Shown here piece after piece: positions 1 through 12,331 of a stretch of 64,000 nt of DNA. The first letter of the stretch is position 1, and each line of letters begins with the position of its first letter. Source of the DNA: Oceanisphaera sp. IT1-181 (GTDB taxonomy: Bacteria > Pseudomonadota > Gammaproteobacteria > Enterobacterales > Aeromonadaceae). The notes below the pieces were generated by a model. That model did no database searches, was not told the DNA's origin, and worked only from the letters and a program-made list of their open reading frames with translations. The position numbers were made by a program, and so were the translations under genes. The stretch spans positions 25,001 to 89,000 of the forward strand of contig NZ_CP136856.1 of assembly GCF_033807535.1 (NCBI RefSeq), given 5' to 3'.

Positions 1-259
1 ATGAAGGCGTGGTGGCGGGTTTGCCTATAGCCCGCTACGTAAACAGGCCTTCATCAGTAAATGTGCGATTTGGGAAAGGTGCAGACTAAGTTTTAAACTT
101 TATCAGCAGACCTTGAGCAAAAGTCATAAAAGTGTGTTTTGAAAGGTGCAAACCAAAGGTGCACAGGGATGTCATTATTCTTGTCGCTCGGGTTCGCGGA
201 GCTCACCGCTCGCCCTTACAAAACTCACTACGAAGCGAAGCTTCGTACCCGTGAGTTTT
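1..259 (+). other. 16S-23S rRNA internal transcribed spacer, left part
   Basis: This is spacer upstream of the tRNA-Glu gene. The 16S 3' end (anti-Shine-Dalgarno CCTCCTT) is not seen, so 16S must end left of the window. Positions 1-8 (ATGAAGGC) pair with 47-54 (GCCTTCAT) and enclose a second nested stem near 11-38, so the first 54 bases fold as one long hairpin. No gene is seen here. The assignment as spacer rests on the tRNA-23S-5S order that follows. Confidence 0.8.
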
Positions 260-260
260 G
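219..260 (+). repeat. Perfect inverted repeat abutting tRNA-Glu
   Basis: CAAAACTCAC (219-228) pairs with GTGAGTTTTG (251-260), and the inner arms TACGAAG and CTTCGTA extend the stem. The last base of the right arm is the first base of the tRNA acceptor stem, so the hairpin competes with or marks the 5' processing point of the tRNA. A precursor-processing role is inference. Confidence 0.6.
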
Positions 261-335
261 TCCCCATCGTCTAGAGGCCTAGGACACCGCCCTTTCACGG
301 CGGTAACAGGGGTTCGAATCCCCTTGGGGACGCCA
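260..335 (+). tRNA. tRNA-Glu (anticodon TTC)
   Basis: A 76-nt cloverleaf is visible. The acceptor arms GTCCCCA and TGGGGAC pair, the anticodon stem CCGCC/GGCGG (287-291 and 299-303) encloses loop CTTTCAC with anticodon TTC at 294-296, the T-arm has GGTTCGAATCC, and CCA is encoded at 333-335. tRNA-Glu in the 16S-23S spacer is common in gammaproteobacterial rRNA operons. Confidence 0.97.
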
Positions 336-727
336 TTAAAGCCGCTCAAACACTAAGCATTACGCTTTAGAGATTAACGTCTCTTAAAGTCTAACGCTTA
401 GGGTTTAATTACTCTTGCTCTTTAACAATCTGGAAAGCTGATAGAAATAATTTGTAGTTCTTGATACGCAAGTGTCTTAGAAATTCTTGGCGAAATATAG
501 TTGTAAGCATCAGTCACTGATGCAAACGACCCCGCTTAGAGAAGCATCTTTTTTTATGATACCTAATCTGTACGTAAGTAGAGGTTAGGTGAGCGAATAG
601 CGTCGGTATCGAGGCGTTGCGAGAATGAGCACCTGAGCATAGTTTACTATGTGAGGGGGCGAAGCCGAGTAACAACGAAGAGACAGGCGGTATTAGCCAC
701 ATAACGGGACACTTCTTGGGGTTGTAT
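336..727 (+). other. tRNA-Glu to 23S spacer
   Basis: This is a 392-nt rRNA operon spacer. It holds a boxA antitermination site, a short perfect hairpin GCATCAG-TCA-CTGATGC at 507-523, and a stretch at about 555-697 with an imperfect hairpin (CCTAA/TTAGG near 562-589) that I cannot assign to any known spacer element. The last 19 bases form the 5' arm of the 23S processing stem. No ORF here is credible. Confidence 0.75.
416..427 (+). promoter_or_regulatory. boxA antitermination site
   Basis: TGCTCTTTAACA matches the conserved rRNA operon boxA that loads the NusB/NusE antitermination complex. It lies about 300 nt before 23S, the usual place for the spacer boxA. Confidence 0.85.

Positions 728-734
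<7 letters not shown>
709..734 (+). other. 5' arm of 23S precursor processing stem
   Basis: Positions 709-734 are complementary, apart from one bulged or mismatched base, to 3612-3638 on the far side of 23S. The pair would form the long stem cut by RNase III to release 23S. The pairing is seen in the sequence; the cleavage is established for bacterial rRNA in general. Confidence 0.85.
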
Positions 735-3611
<2,877 letters not shown>

Positions 3612-3620
<9 letters not shown>

Positions 3621-3638
3621 ACAACACCCAAGAAGTGT
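3612..3638 (+). other. 3' arm of 23S precursor processing stem
   Basis: This segment pairs with 709-734 and closes the 23S precursor. It overlaps the last bases of mature 23S, as expected for the RNase III stem. Confidence 0.85.
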
Positions 3639-3732
3639 GAGACCTTGCGGTCAAGAACTACCAAACAAATTATTCAGATTAGCGTACTCAACAGTACGAT
3701 AATCAAAATTCAGCCTTCCAGATTACAATTTA

Positions 3733-3850
3733 TGCCTGGCGGCCATAGCGCTGTGGAACCACCTGATCCCATGCCGAACTCAGTAGTGAAACGCAGCCGC
3801 GCCGATGATAGTGTGGCAGCTGCCATGTGAAAGTAGGTCACTGCCAGGCA
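3733..3850 (+). rRNA. 5S ribosomal RNA
   Basis: The gene is about 118 nt, starts TGCCTGGCGGCCATAGCG and ends CTGCCAGGCA, so the terminal helix pairs perfectly. The internal CATGCCGAACTCAGTAGTGAAACG is the conserved loop A/helix III region. It is the last gene of the rRNA operon. Confidence 0.97.
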
Positions 3851-3857
3851 ACCAATT

Positions 3858-3889
3858 AAAAAGCCCTTCACTGATGTGAAGGGCTTTTT
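3858..3889 (+). terminator. rRNA operon intrinsic terminator
   Basis: An A-tract precedes GCCCTTCA, a short loop, and TGAAGGGC followed by TTTTT. The stem is 8 bp or more with flanking A/T pairing, so it could also act on the opposite strand. Confidence 0.93.
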
Positions 3890-4095
3890 CATGTCTATAG
3901 CTTGGTATTTTATACCTCACATCCTAAGCGGCATACAGAACGCTAAATTTTTAACTAAATAGTGTGAACCATAGCGTTTTTTGTTTTAATTGATTATCTA
4001 GTTTGTTCAATTGAGTCTAGATTAGGATGAGGCGGATCAGATTAACTCAGGAAGAGTTCTGCTCGCGAAACAACTATCGACAAGGGAGTGTGGTA
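3890..4095 (+). promoter_or_regulatory. Leader and probable promoter region of the pel operon
   Basis: Any pel promoter must lie here, between the rRNA terminator and pelA. AACGCTA (3939-3945) pairs with TAGCGTT (3972-3978) across a 26-nt AT-rich loop and is followed by TTTTT, so a second weak terminator or attenuator is possible. I cannot name a -35/-10 pair or an operator with confidence. Confidence 0.4.
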
Positions 4096-6828
4096 ATGCG
4101 TCTTCTCATCTGGGTTCTGTTGCTGTTGCCAACCCTATTCATTCAGGTGATAGGTGCAGAGCGGCCAGCTAAATCCATTGCTTTCTATTACGATAGTATT
4201 GATTCAGTACGCGAACTGATGAGCTATGAACGGGTTGTTGTGACTCCCTCATTGATCACTGAACGACAGATTGAAACCCTACACAAAGCCGGTACCCAAG
4301 TTTTTGCCTATCTCAGCATCGGTGAATATGATGAAAAAATTCTGCCCGAGTCGCTAAGCTTACTCTCCCCTGTACAAAATACTAATTGGCAAAGTCATGT
4401 AATGGACTTGTCTGCTATTGCTTGGCGTGAGCACCTTCTGCAACGGGCTTCTCAGTATGTTACTAAAGGGTTCGATGGTCTCTTTCTCGATACTCTTGAT
4501 AGTTATTATCTGTTTGCAGAAGAAGAAGCGGCTCAAGCTGGTCAACAGCAGGCGTTAGCGCGGATTATCGAAGAGTTAGCGGGGTTGAATGCAAAACCAA
4601 AACTGATCTTGAACCGCGGCTTTGAAGTACTGGAACAGGTCAGTGACTTTGCCCATGCGGTGGTAGCGGAATCTCTTTATCATGGCTATGACCCTATCAA
4701 TGATAGCTATCGAGAAATGAGCGAGACCGATAGCGAATGGCTGACTAATCAGTTAAATAGGGTTAAAGCTCTCAATTTAGAAGCCATCGTCATTGATTAT
4801 ATTCCTGGTAATGAGCGAGAGGCGCAAAAAGTGGCTGCGCAACGTCTACTGAATGAAGGTTATACGCCTTATATTAGTGATGGCCTGCTTTATCAGTTTG
4901 GCGTCAGTACTATTGAGCCTATAGCTAGGCGAGTGCTCGGGTTTTTCGACAGTACCCAGGAAGACTACACTGGCTCTTTATGCCATCGACTGGGTGCCAC
5001 ATCTATCGAATATTTGGGTTATGTACCTGAATGTTTGGATGTTAATACCATTGATTTTGCTCGGTTGGATATCAACCGTTATGCGGCCATAGTGGCTTGG
5101 CTGGACGAAAGCACTTATAACCAGCAGCCTCAACTGCAAGCATGGCTGGCACAACACCTCAACGTTCGTCCTATGCTCTTTCTCGGTGATTTACCCACCT
5201 TGCCTGCGCTTAGAGCAGAGCTAGGGTTGCAAACTGCGGGCGATTTACAAGGTAAGATAAATATTTCCCAAGGCAAAGATTGGCTGAAATCGACCAATAC
5301 TATTGCCTTTAGCGAGTTTGAAACATATTCCAAATGGCTCAGCGCCAAGCCAGAAGTAGAAGTACTACTTGGTGTTACCGACGATACCGCAGATACAGCC
5401 GGATTACTGTTCAGTGCTCCTTGGGGAGGGGCGGCACTTTCACCATTGCCAATAACAACCTTGGCCAATGATAAGGAAGTCTGGTTAATTGACCCCTTTC
5501 GTTTGCTTGAGGGAATACTTAGCCTTCCCGCGATTCCGGCGGCGGATGTGACTACTGAAACGGGACGGCGTATTTTAACCAGCCATGTTGATGGTGATGG
5601 TTTTCCCTCTAAGTCTTGGTTCCCTGGTAAGCCGTATACCGCAGAAGTACTGATGGAGCATATCTTTAAGCCCTTTAATATTCCGCAGACCGTATCTGTT
5701 ATTGAAGGTGAAGTAAGTAAACAAGGCTTGTATCCAGAAATCAGTGCTGAGCTTGAAACTATCGCTCGTAATATTTTTTCTCTACCGAATATTGAAGTGG
5801 CATCTCACACCTTCAGTCATCCGTTTTTCTGGAAAAGCACGACCTCTATTAAAGAAAAAAAATACGGTGATAACCTTCCTATTCCTAATTATGATGTCGA
5901 CTTTCATAAGGAAATTATTGGCAGTGTTGATTACATCAATCAGCGATTAGCCCCTAAAGATAAAAAAACAAATCTTATTCTCTGGAGTGGCGGAGCTAAT
6001 CCAGATGAAAAAACTCTGGGTATTGCTGAGCGAGCAAATTTACTTAATGTTAATGGCGGTAATACTAATGTGGTGTTCGGTAATAGTAGCCTAACCCAAG
6101 TTTCTCCTACTATTGCTTGGTACCCTACTGCCGTTCAGGTTTATGCTCCAGTATTAAATGAAAACGTTTATACCAGCGAATGGACTGAAAATTTTGAAGG
6201 CTATCGCCGTGTTATTGAGACCTTCGAGTTGTTGGGTAGCCCGCGAAGATTAAAAACCATTGGTATTTATTATCATATGTATTCTGGTACTTATCCTGCA
6301 TCATTGAAAGCCGTGAAAGATGTTCACGCGTGGGCCATTCAGCAAAAAGTGACTCCGCTTTATTTGAGTGAATATGCCATGCGGGCCAAAACCTTATATG
6401 AAACCGGGCTGGCTCACACGCTAGACGGCCGATGGCAGATCACCAGTTCGGGCATAAAAAGCCTGCGCTTACCTCATCGACTTGGCACGCCTGTTATGAA
6501 TAAGAGTACTATTGCTGGCTGGGAAGACAGCGAAGACGGCAAGTATTTATTCCTTTCCGATGCTAGAGCAACTCTAACCTTATCAGATCAAAAGGATCGA
6601 ACCGTTCGTCTTAAGAATGCTAATGGACAGCTGCTCAAATGGCAGCGTCTCGGTAATGTTATCCGCTGGAGTATTCTCAGTCATGTCCCGCTGGAGTTTG
6701 AATTGGCCCACGCTGCAAAGTGCAAGCAAAGTGGTAATACAACACTTCACCAGGTAAGCACTGTAGAAAATACCGTACGTTATACCAGCGAGAAAGCCGG
6801 CCTGTTTAGCGGTGAGCTGCGCTGCTAG
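4096..6828 (+). CDS. pelA: PelA: periplasmic Pel polysaccharide hydrolase/deacetylase
   Basis: PelA modifies the Pel exopolysaccharide in the periplasm with an N-terminal glycoside hydrolase domain and a C-terminal polysaccharide deacetylase domain. I chose the ATG at 4096 (910 aa) because AAGGGAG precedes it by seven bases and it begins a signal peptide ending near IQVIGA; an in-frame ATG at 4027 lacks both. The hydrolase domain (about 25-280) has GLFLDTLDSY and the acidic residue E192 in AESLYHGYDP. The deacetylase has SHVDGDGF (D499, D501) and ASHTFSHPF (H571, H575); the D-to-H spacing of 72 matches the metal-binding residues of Pseudomonas aeruginosa PelA (948 aa). Parts are notably AT-rich: 5881-5940 has 18 G+C of 60. 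First gene of the operon. Confidence 0.95.
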   Translation: MRLLIWVLLLLPTLFIQVIGAERPAKSIAFYYDSIDSVRELMSYERVVVTPSLITERQIETLHKAGTQVFAYLSIGEYDEKILPESLSLLSPVQNTNWQSHVMDLSAIAWREHLLQRASQYVTKGFDGLFLDTLDSYYLFAEEEAAQAGQQQALARIIEELAGLNAKPKLILNRGFEVLEQVSDFAHAVVAESLYHGYDPINDSYREMSETDSEWLTNQLNRVKALNLEAIVIDYIPGNEREAQKVAAQRLLNEGYTPYISDGLLYQFGVSTIEPIARRVLGFFDSTQEDYTGSLCHRLGATSIEYLGYVPECLDVNTIDFARLDINRYAAIVAWLDESTYNQQPQLQAWLAQHLNVRPMLFLGDLPTLPALRAELGLQTAGDLQGKINISQGKDWLKSTNTIAFSEFETYSKWLSAKPEVEVLLGVTDDTADTAGLLFSAPWGGAALSPLPITTLANDKEVWLIDPFRLLEGILSLPAIPAADVTTETGRRILTSHVDGDGFPSKSWFPGKPYTAEVLMEHIFKPFNIPQTVSVIEGEVSKQGLYPEISAELETIARNIFSLPNIEVASHTFSHPFFWKSTTSIKEKKYGDNLPIPNYDVDFHKEIIGSVDYINQRLAPKDKKTNLILWSGGANPDEKTLGIAERANLLNVNGGNTNVVFGNSSLTQVSPTIAWYPTAVQVYAPVLNENVYTSEWTENFEGYRRVIETFELLGSPRRLKTIGIYYHMYSGTYPASLKAVKDVHAWAIQQKVTPLYLSEYAMRAKTLYETGLAHTLDGRWQITSSGIKSLRLPHRLGTPVMNKSTIAGWEDSEDGKYLFLSDARATLTLSDQKDRTVRLKNANGQLLKWQRLGNVIRWSILSHVPLEFELAHAAKCKQSGNTTLHQVSTVENTVRYTSEKAGLFSGELRC

Positions 6829-6883
6829 TAGCTAATAAATTGATCTGCTAAGACTGTAGATATCCACCTGACGGCGAGAAATA

Positions 6884-9800
6884 ATGGAATTATTTTCTAA
6901 GCACGTTTCTGAACAAGAGCCATCCGAGAGTAGGCTTAATCTGCTGAATCGCCGTACTGTGGTTATTCTAGCGGTGATTGCTATTTGGGTGCTGTGGTTA
7001 TTGGCGCCTAGCCAAAGCACACTGCTTCAGCTTCTTAGTAGGACAAATTCTCCCCAGGTATCCCAGATTTTCTTAGAGCAAATGCATACCCGAGATCCAG
7101 AAAATGCGGAGGTCAGCAAGCTGCTGGTAGATAACTACGCTCAAATGGGGGAGCAGGACAAGGCAATTGATTTGGCTGAGTCAATTCTTGATAAGGATGG
7201 TGAGCTAAGCGATTCGCCTCTAACCGTCACTTATGCCAAATTGTTGCAGAATAAATTTTATCAAACCAAAGATCAGCAAGAGGGGGCTACAGAGAGCGAG
7301 AGCAAGCTTCGTCATTTTCTTGAGCGAGTAGACTCTCCGTCTGACGCCGAGGATGCCAGAACACTGGCTGATATTGCAATCACAATGTCGATGACAAAGA
7401 AAGCGGTGGAGCTATTGTCGCCCCATTTGGAAAGCGGCCAAACTAGTTATCCAGAATTAGTGTCGCTGTTATTGCAAAATTCTGATTATGAACCGGCTCT
7501 TCGTTTGCAAAAAGAGGCGTTCCAGCAAGATCCGAACCTAGAGACAGCTGCTGGCATTCTGAACTTGTATTTGAGTTCCGGGAAAACTGAACAAGGGCGA
7601 GGATTTATAGCAGACTATCAGGGTGAATTGAGCTTGGATCCCGACTATCTCCGCCTGACCATTGATCATTTAACTCGTGCTGGTAATACCGGTATGGCGC
7701 TGGAACAGTCAAAGAAGCTGTTGGCCATTACACCTGATAATACCTTGAAAGTGTCTACTGCCCAGCTGGCTATTGCCACCGGCGATCTTGAACTGGCCAC
7801 TGCATTGCTCACCGAGGTCACCGAGACAGATTTAGATCCAACGTACTTAGCTCAATTACATGCGCTGCATCGGTGGCAGGGTCACATTGAAGAGGCGTCA
7901 CATATCAGCCAGCGCTTACTGGAATTGGGAGCAACAACACCGCAACTACGCGAAGGCATCGTTGAAGCCAGAGCCTTGGGTGATATGTATCTTGAAAGCT
8001 TATATTATCAGCAGCTTGCAGAAATAAATCAGCTTGATGAACTTGAGTATGATGATGGGGTGAACACTATTGAAAAAGCCCAAGGGTCAATGGCGGCATT
8101 AGATAGTGTGCAATTACTAGCGGCGTTACGGCCAGATGATGCTGCGCTTATCGTGCACCAATCTCGGATTTATGGTTATCTCGGCGATTATTCTAACGTG
8201 ATCAAGCAACGGCACAAATTGTTAGCACTACGTCAGCCGACACCCAGTGAAGCGCTGCGCTTTGCCGATGCCTATATTATGACTCGACAGCCTGAGCTAG
8301 CGTTACAGATTCTTACTTCGGCCAGCAATTGGTTTGAGGCCGACGATGATTATCTCACTACAGTTTCATCTTTGGCTTGGCAGACCAGCGAACGGGGATT
8401 TGCCCAGCAGGCCAATCAGCAGCTTATTACTAGGGCTAGTAGTGAGCTGGATATCTATCGTTATATAAGAACCAGTGATCCGATAAAGTCCCGAGAGGAC
8501 ATAGAGCAGTTGGTCCAACTTTATCAAGATTACGGCAATGCTGCTCCTTTGCTGGGGGCTATTCAAGCAAGCCTGGATAACAAAGATCAAGAAACTTTTG
8601 CCCGTTTGGTCGAGCTTGCCAGCCAAGATCCGACCCTAGCAGAGAATACCGCCACCTTGTTGTATCGGGCGCAGTTGGCCAGAGATAACCAACAAACTGA
8701 CGAAGCCGCAGCACTCTATCGTCAAATCCTCCGGCTAGCACCCTATGATGATACCGCGATTAATGGTTTGCTCTGGCTTGCCATTGACACTAATGATAGA
8801 GAGGTTACCGCTTCTATCTATGACCAGTATCGACACTCTCAACAACACAATAGTGTTTTTTGGCTCGCTTTTGCTACGGCGGCCGATCAGTTGGGCCGGT
8901 TGGAAGAAGCCAGTCTTTGGTATCAGCGCGTGCTGCTACAAGATGATACCTCCGGTGAGCCACAGGTTGCAGTGTTACTAAATTACGCCAGTCTGTTGGA
9001 TAGACGTGGAGAACAAGAGAAAGCCTATTTATTACGGCGTTATCTCGTCAGTCAGCTAACTGATCAATTGCTATTACTGAATGAGGGAGATGTGTCCTAT
9101 CGCTCTTTGGTGGCCTTGTTTGTAGGAGAAGGAGCGGCTCTGCAATTGACACAGCAAGCGCTGATTAATAAGCCAGATCAGGCTAATGCTCAGGAGCTAT
9201 TTGGTTATTATTTAGCACTTGGCAGGCCAGATAACTTACAAGCGTTGCATCAACATACCGCCCTTAAGGGGTACTCGCTACCCGACTGGCAAAAGCTGGG
9301 ACTGGCCATTCTGAAAAAAGATAGATCAGCCATGGAGGCTTTGCTGCAACAGTCTATGGGCCTACCGGTGGCAGATAAAAATACCGCTCTACAGTTAACT
9401 GGCCAGTATGCCCAAGCTTGGCTGCAGGGAGAGGAGTTGATCGGTAAGCTAAATGATCCTGAGGCAGAACGTCAGCTACGCGCAGTACATGTAGGCCAGC
9501 ATCCGGATCAGGTTCATGGTATCAGTGCGCGCGCGACTCATAACACAGAGTGGGATCTTACCCGTTACAGTATGGATTATTATGCGCCCCACCAACAAGG
9601 TAACTGGCGGCTAGGGACCGATTTTCAAGTAGCCGATACCCCAGATCTGCTTGCTGGTATTGATATGAAGGATGAAACGCGGCTACGCGGTGAGGTGCTT
9701 TATCGTAACCACGATAGCCGATGGTCATTTGGTGTTGATATTGCCGATGGCCTCGGAGATCAGCGTTTAGGCTTCTCTGGTGACTATCAACATATTTTGA

Positions 9801-10432
9801 ATGATTACTGGGATGTTTCAATAAAAGTGGCGCTAGATGCAGCTGTAGAAAGCAGTCAACTACTTACCCTAACTGGTAAAGACAATACCGTCGGCTTTGG
9901 CGTAAATTATCGGCCAACAGCTCGGGAGGCATTATTTTTTCAGTTGGGTTGGCATGACATCACCACCCGATATGGTGACGATATTGGTCAAGGGTGGGAC
10001 CTTAATCTGCGGGCTAGCGAACAGTTATTTTTTAACGACCCTGCTTGGCAGATTTATGCCAGTCTAGACATGCAGCAGATCAATCTGAGTGATGCACCGC
10101 TTGATGGCATTAACAAACAACACCAAGGTTCTGTGCCGCTCACTAGTGGCGACTTTATTGGTGAGGAATATCAACGGCTGGCCATTGGCCAGCGAGTTTG
10201 GCAAGGAACACCGGCTTTGCCGGGACCCACGGTGCCCAGCCCACGTTATTGGGTAGATACCTCCTTGGGTTACAACGTGAGTTCTGATCATCCTGATGTG
10301 GCGGTTTCTGCAGGTTTGGGGTGGGAAGTACTTGGCAATGATGAAGTCTCATTGACTGTTGACTGGCAGAGCCAAGACCGTAATGGTGACGAAGCTTTAA
10401 AGTGGTCGCTGGGATACTCCTATCGTTTTTAA
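6884..10432 (+). CDS. pelB: PelB: outer-membrane Pel export porin with TPR scaffold
   Basis: PelB forms the outer-membrane channel for Pel and a periplasmic TPR scaffold that recruits PelA. The 1,182-aa length is close to Pseudomonas PelB (1,193 aa). An N-terminal membrane anchor lies at about residues 25-41 (VVILAVIAIWVLWLLAP). It is followed by many degenerate TPR helices up to about residue 850, then alternating amphipathic strands ending in SLGYSYRF, a C-terminal phenylalanine typical of beta-barrel outer-membrane proteins. It starts 55 nt after pelA and is followed by pelC after 12 nt. Confidence 0.94.
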   Translation: MELFSKHVSEQEPSESRLNLLNRRTVVILAVIAIWVLWLLAPSQSTLLQLLSRTNSPQVSQIFLEQMHTRDPENAEVSKLLVDNYAQMGEQDKAIDLAESILDKDGELSDSPLTVTYAKLLQNKFYQTKDQQEGATESESKLRHFLERVDSPSDAEDARTLADIAITMSMTKKAVELLSPHLESGQTSYPELVSLLLQNSDYEPALRLQKEAFQQDPNLETAAGILNLYLSSGKTEQGRGFIADYQGELSLDPDYLRLTIDHLTRAGNTGMALEQSKKLLAITPDNTLKVSTAQLAIATGDLELATALLTEVTETDLDPTYLAQLHALHRWQGHIEEASHISQRLLELGATTPQLREGIVEARALGDMYLESLYYQQLAEINQLDELEYDDGVNTIEKAQGSMAALDSVQLLAALRPDDAALIVHQSRIYGYLGDYSNVIKQRHKLLALRQPTPSEALRFADAYIMTRQPELALQILTSASNWFEADDDYLTTVSSLAWQTSERGFAQQANQQLITRASSELDIYRYIRTSDPIKSREDIEQLVQLYQDYGNAAPLLGAIQASLDNKDQETFARLVELASQDPTLAENTATLLYRAQLARDNQQTDEAAALYRQILRLAPYDDTAINGLLWLAIDTNDREVTASIYDQYRHSQQHNSVFWLAFATAADQLGRLEEASLWYQRVLLQDDTSGEPQVAVLLNYASLLDRRGEQEKAYLLRRYLVSQLTDQLLLLNEGDVSYRSLVALFVGEGAALQLTQQALINKPDQANAQELFGYYLALGRPDNLQALHQHTALKGYSLPDWQKLGLAILKKDRSAMEALLQQSMGLPVADKNTALQLTGQYAQAWLQGEELIGKLNDPEAERQLRAVHVGQHPDQVHGISARATHNTEWDLTRYSMDYYAPHQQGNWRLGTDFQVADTPDLLAGIDMKDETRLRGEVLYRNHDSRWSFGVDIADGLGDQRLGFSGDYQHILNDYWDVSIKVALDAAVESSQLLTLTGKDNTVGFGVNYRPTAREALFFQLGWHDITTRYGDDIGQGWDLNLRASEQLFFNDPAWQIYASLDMQQINLSDAPLDGINKQHQGSVPLTSGDFIGEEYQRLAIGQRVWQGTPALPGPTVPSPRYWVDTSLGYNVSSDHPDVAVSAGLGWEVLGNDEVSLTVDWQSQDRNGDEALKWSLGYSYRF

Positions 10433-10444
10433 GGGAATAAAAAG

Positions 10445-10957
10445 ATGAAAAAAACATGGTTACTTATTTCAAGTCTCGCGCTAACCGCTTGTAGCAGCTA
10501 TCAGGTGCCCGAAAGTCCGGTTTTCCCTGCTAATAGCCGCTGGGCGATTATGCCGATGATCAATAACTCCAATACACCGATGGCCGCGGAAAAAGCAGAG
10601 CAAATATTAGGTACTCATCTTTACGCCAGAGGTATTAATGCCACATTTTATCCCGCCAGCGATGTTAGCGACTTAGCCAGTATTCTTGATAACAACGCTA
10701 AACGAAAAAATGCACAAACTTGGCTTGCTAGCCAGAATGTCGATTATGTTATCAGTGGCTCGGTTGAAGAGTGGCATTACAAAAGCGGACTGGATGGTGA
10801 GCCTGCCGTGGGTATTACGCTAGAGGTACAATCCGCTGGCGATAATGTAACTCAATGGCGGGCTAGCGGTGCTCGTAGCGGTTGGGGACGGGAGAGTGTC
10901 ACTAGTGCAGGGCAGAAAGTCATCGATGAACTGTTGGATGGTTTGAATGTTGAATAA
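10445..10957 (+). CDS. pelC: PelC: outer-membrane lipoprotein of the Pel exporter
   Basis: PelC is a small outer-membrane lipoprotein that forms a ring under the PelB channel. The 170-aa length matches the family. The lipobox LTAC places the lipidated Cys at residue 16, after a short basic and hydrophobic signal (MKKTWLLISSLA). A good ribosome site AAGGGA sits about 9 nt before the ATG. The gene lies between pelB and pelD with short gaps, as in known pel operons. Confidence 0.93.
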   Translation: MKKTWLLISSLALTACSSYQVPESPVFPANSRWAIMPMINNSNTPMAAEKAEQILGTHLYARGINATFYPASDVSDLASILDNNAKRKNAQTWLASQNVDYVISGSVEEWHYKSGLDGEPAVGITLEVQSAGDNVTQWRASGARSGWGRESVTSAGQKVIDELLDGLNVE

Positions 10958-10987
10958 GATCCATGACGTAAAAAATGAGAGCAGCCT

Positions 10988-12331
10988 ATGAGTAAATTGC
11001 AGCATCTAATGACATCTGGCTTTAAGCAGGATGGCATTGCGTGGCTTGAAACCCTAGTGGTCTCTGCTATTGCTCTTTATATCTGGTTGCAATCAGGGGT
11101 ACCCGCAGTGACCGGAACTACCCAGTCATTTTTTTGGCCTTTGCTCGGACCTTTGTTGGTGGCATTGCGTTATGGCTTTGCCAAAGGTTTTTCCTGCGCG
11201 CTCATCATACTGGCGGGACTTGCAAGCATGATGAGTACCCAAGGAAATCTGGCTCTCTTTCCGCTCTCGATAGCGGTAGGAATACTACTGGTAGCCATGC
11301 TGGCTGGCGAGTTTCGGGATCACTGGCAGGCAATAAATAATAAGCGGTTTGTGGCTCACAGGGAGATGAGTCGCAAACTGGAAAGCTTTACCCAAAACTA
11401 TTATTTGCTCAAGGTTTCTCATGATAAGTTGGAACAAAGAGCCGCCGGTCAGGCCGTCAGTCTGCGGGCTAGTATTAGCGCTTTGCATGATATCGCTACC
11501 TTACACAGTTCCAACCGCTTGGATAAACTCGGTCAGCCGATTTTGCATCTGCTGGCAGAGATAGGGGGTTTAGAAATCGCCGGTGTCTACCAGATTGTAA
11601 ATGGTCATATTGATGTTGAGCCTCGCGCTAGGCTCGGTGATGAGCATAAGCTTGATCTTAATGACCCTATGTTGCAAGACATGCTAGAGCAGCGCACCTT
11701 ACTGTCAGCCGCCAAAACGGAGGCACATCAGACCCATAAATCTCGCTATCAGCTTTGTATCCCGATGCTGGATACTCAGAATGTCTTACAGGCGGTAGTA
11801 GTGGTAGAAAACGCTAAATTCTTTCAACAGACACTCGCCAATCATGCCTTGCTCTCTTTAGTGGCCAGCCATGCGGCTAATTTACTTAGTGATACATTAG
11901 TCACGCCGTTGCTACAGCCTGAAGAAGGCGATCTATTTCTGAAGTATTTGGCTCAGGCAAAGCAAAGTAAGCTTCAGTTTGGCGTTGACAGCCAGTTGGT
12001 GGTGTATACGGCCAGCAGTAATCATCAGAAGAAACGCTTGGATGCTATCGTCAATCACCGTCGTGGAGCCGATATTTACTGGACTTGCCAATCCCCCACA
12101 GGAGAGCCGTCGCTGTTTGTGCTGCTGCCTTTATCGTCGATAAACGACGCCCAGCAGTATATTCAACGTATTGAGCAACTATTTGGTACCAGTAACAGTG
12201 CTCCAGCTGTGGATATCGGTATTCAAGGCCCTTTCTCAATTAAGAAGAATTTTGAGGAAATCAAGAACTTAACCTATCAATATGGAGTCTTTGATGAAGG
12301 CCTTGCTATTCATTCAAACCATCATCATTGA
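10988..12331 (+). CDS. pelD: PelD: cyclic-di-GMP receptor of the Pel synthase
   Basis: PelD is the inner-membrane receptor that activates Pel synthesis when it binds cyclic-di-GMP. The 447-aa protein has N-terminal membrane helices (about 18-106), a coiled linker, a GAF domain (about 160-310) and a degenerate GGDEF domain at the C-terminus. The GGDEF active-site motif is absent, so it should not be a cyclase. R359-G-A-D362 forms the RxxD inhibitory-site motif and R394 follows exactly 35 residues after R359; in P. aeruginosa PelD the ligand contacts are R367, D370 and R402 with the same spacing. The gene end overlaps pelE by 38 nt. Confidence 0.93.
   Translation: MSKLQHLMTSGFKQDGIAWLETLVVSAIALYIWLQSGVPAVTGTTQSFFWPLLGPLLVALRYGFAKGFSCALIILAGLASMMSTQGNLALFPLSIAVGILLVAMLAGEFRDHWQAINNKRFVAHREMSRKLESFTQNYYLLKVSHDKLEQRAAGQAVSLRASISALHDIATLHSSNRLDKLGQPILHLLAEIGGLEIAGVYQIVNGHIDVEPRARLGDEHKLDLNDPMLQDMLEQRTLLSAAKTEAHQTHKSRYQLCIPMLDTQNVLQAVVVVENAKFFQQTLANHALLSLVASHAANLLSDTLVTPLLQPEEGDLFLKYLAQAKQSKLQFGVDSQLVVYTASSNHQKKRLDAIVNHRRGADIYWTCQSPTGEPSLFVLLPLSSINDAQQYIQRIEQLFGTSNSAPAVDIGIQGPFSIKKNFEEIKNLTYQYGVFDEGLAIHSNHHH

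Noticed and set aside
4027..4095. Upstream in-frame start for PelA
   Set aside because: The extension is charged, has no ribosome site and would precede a clear signal peptide starting at 4096.
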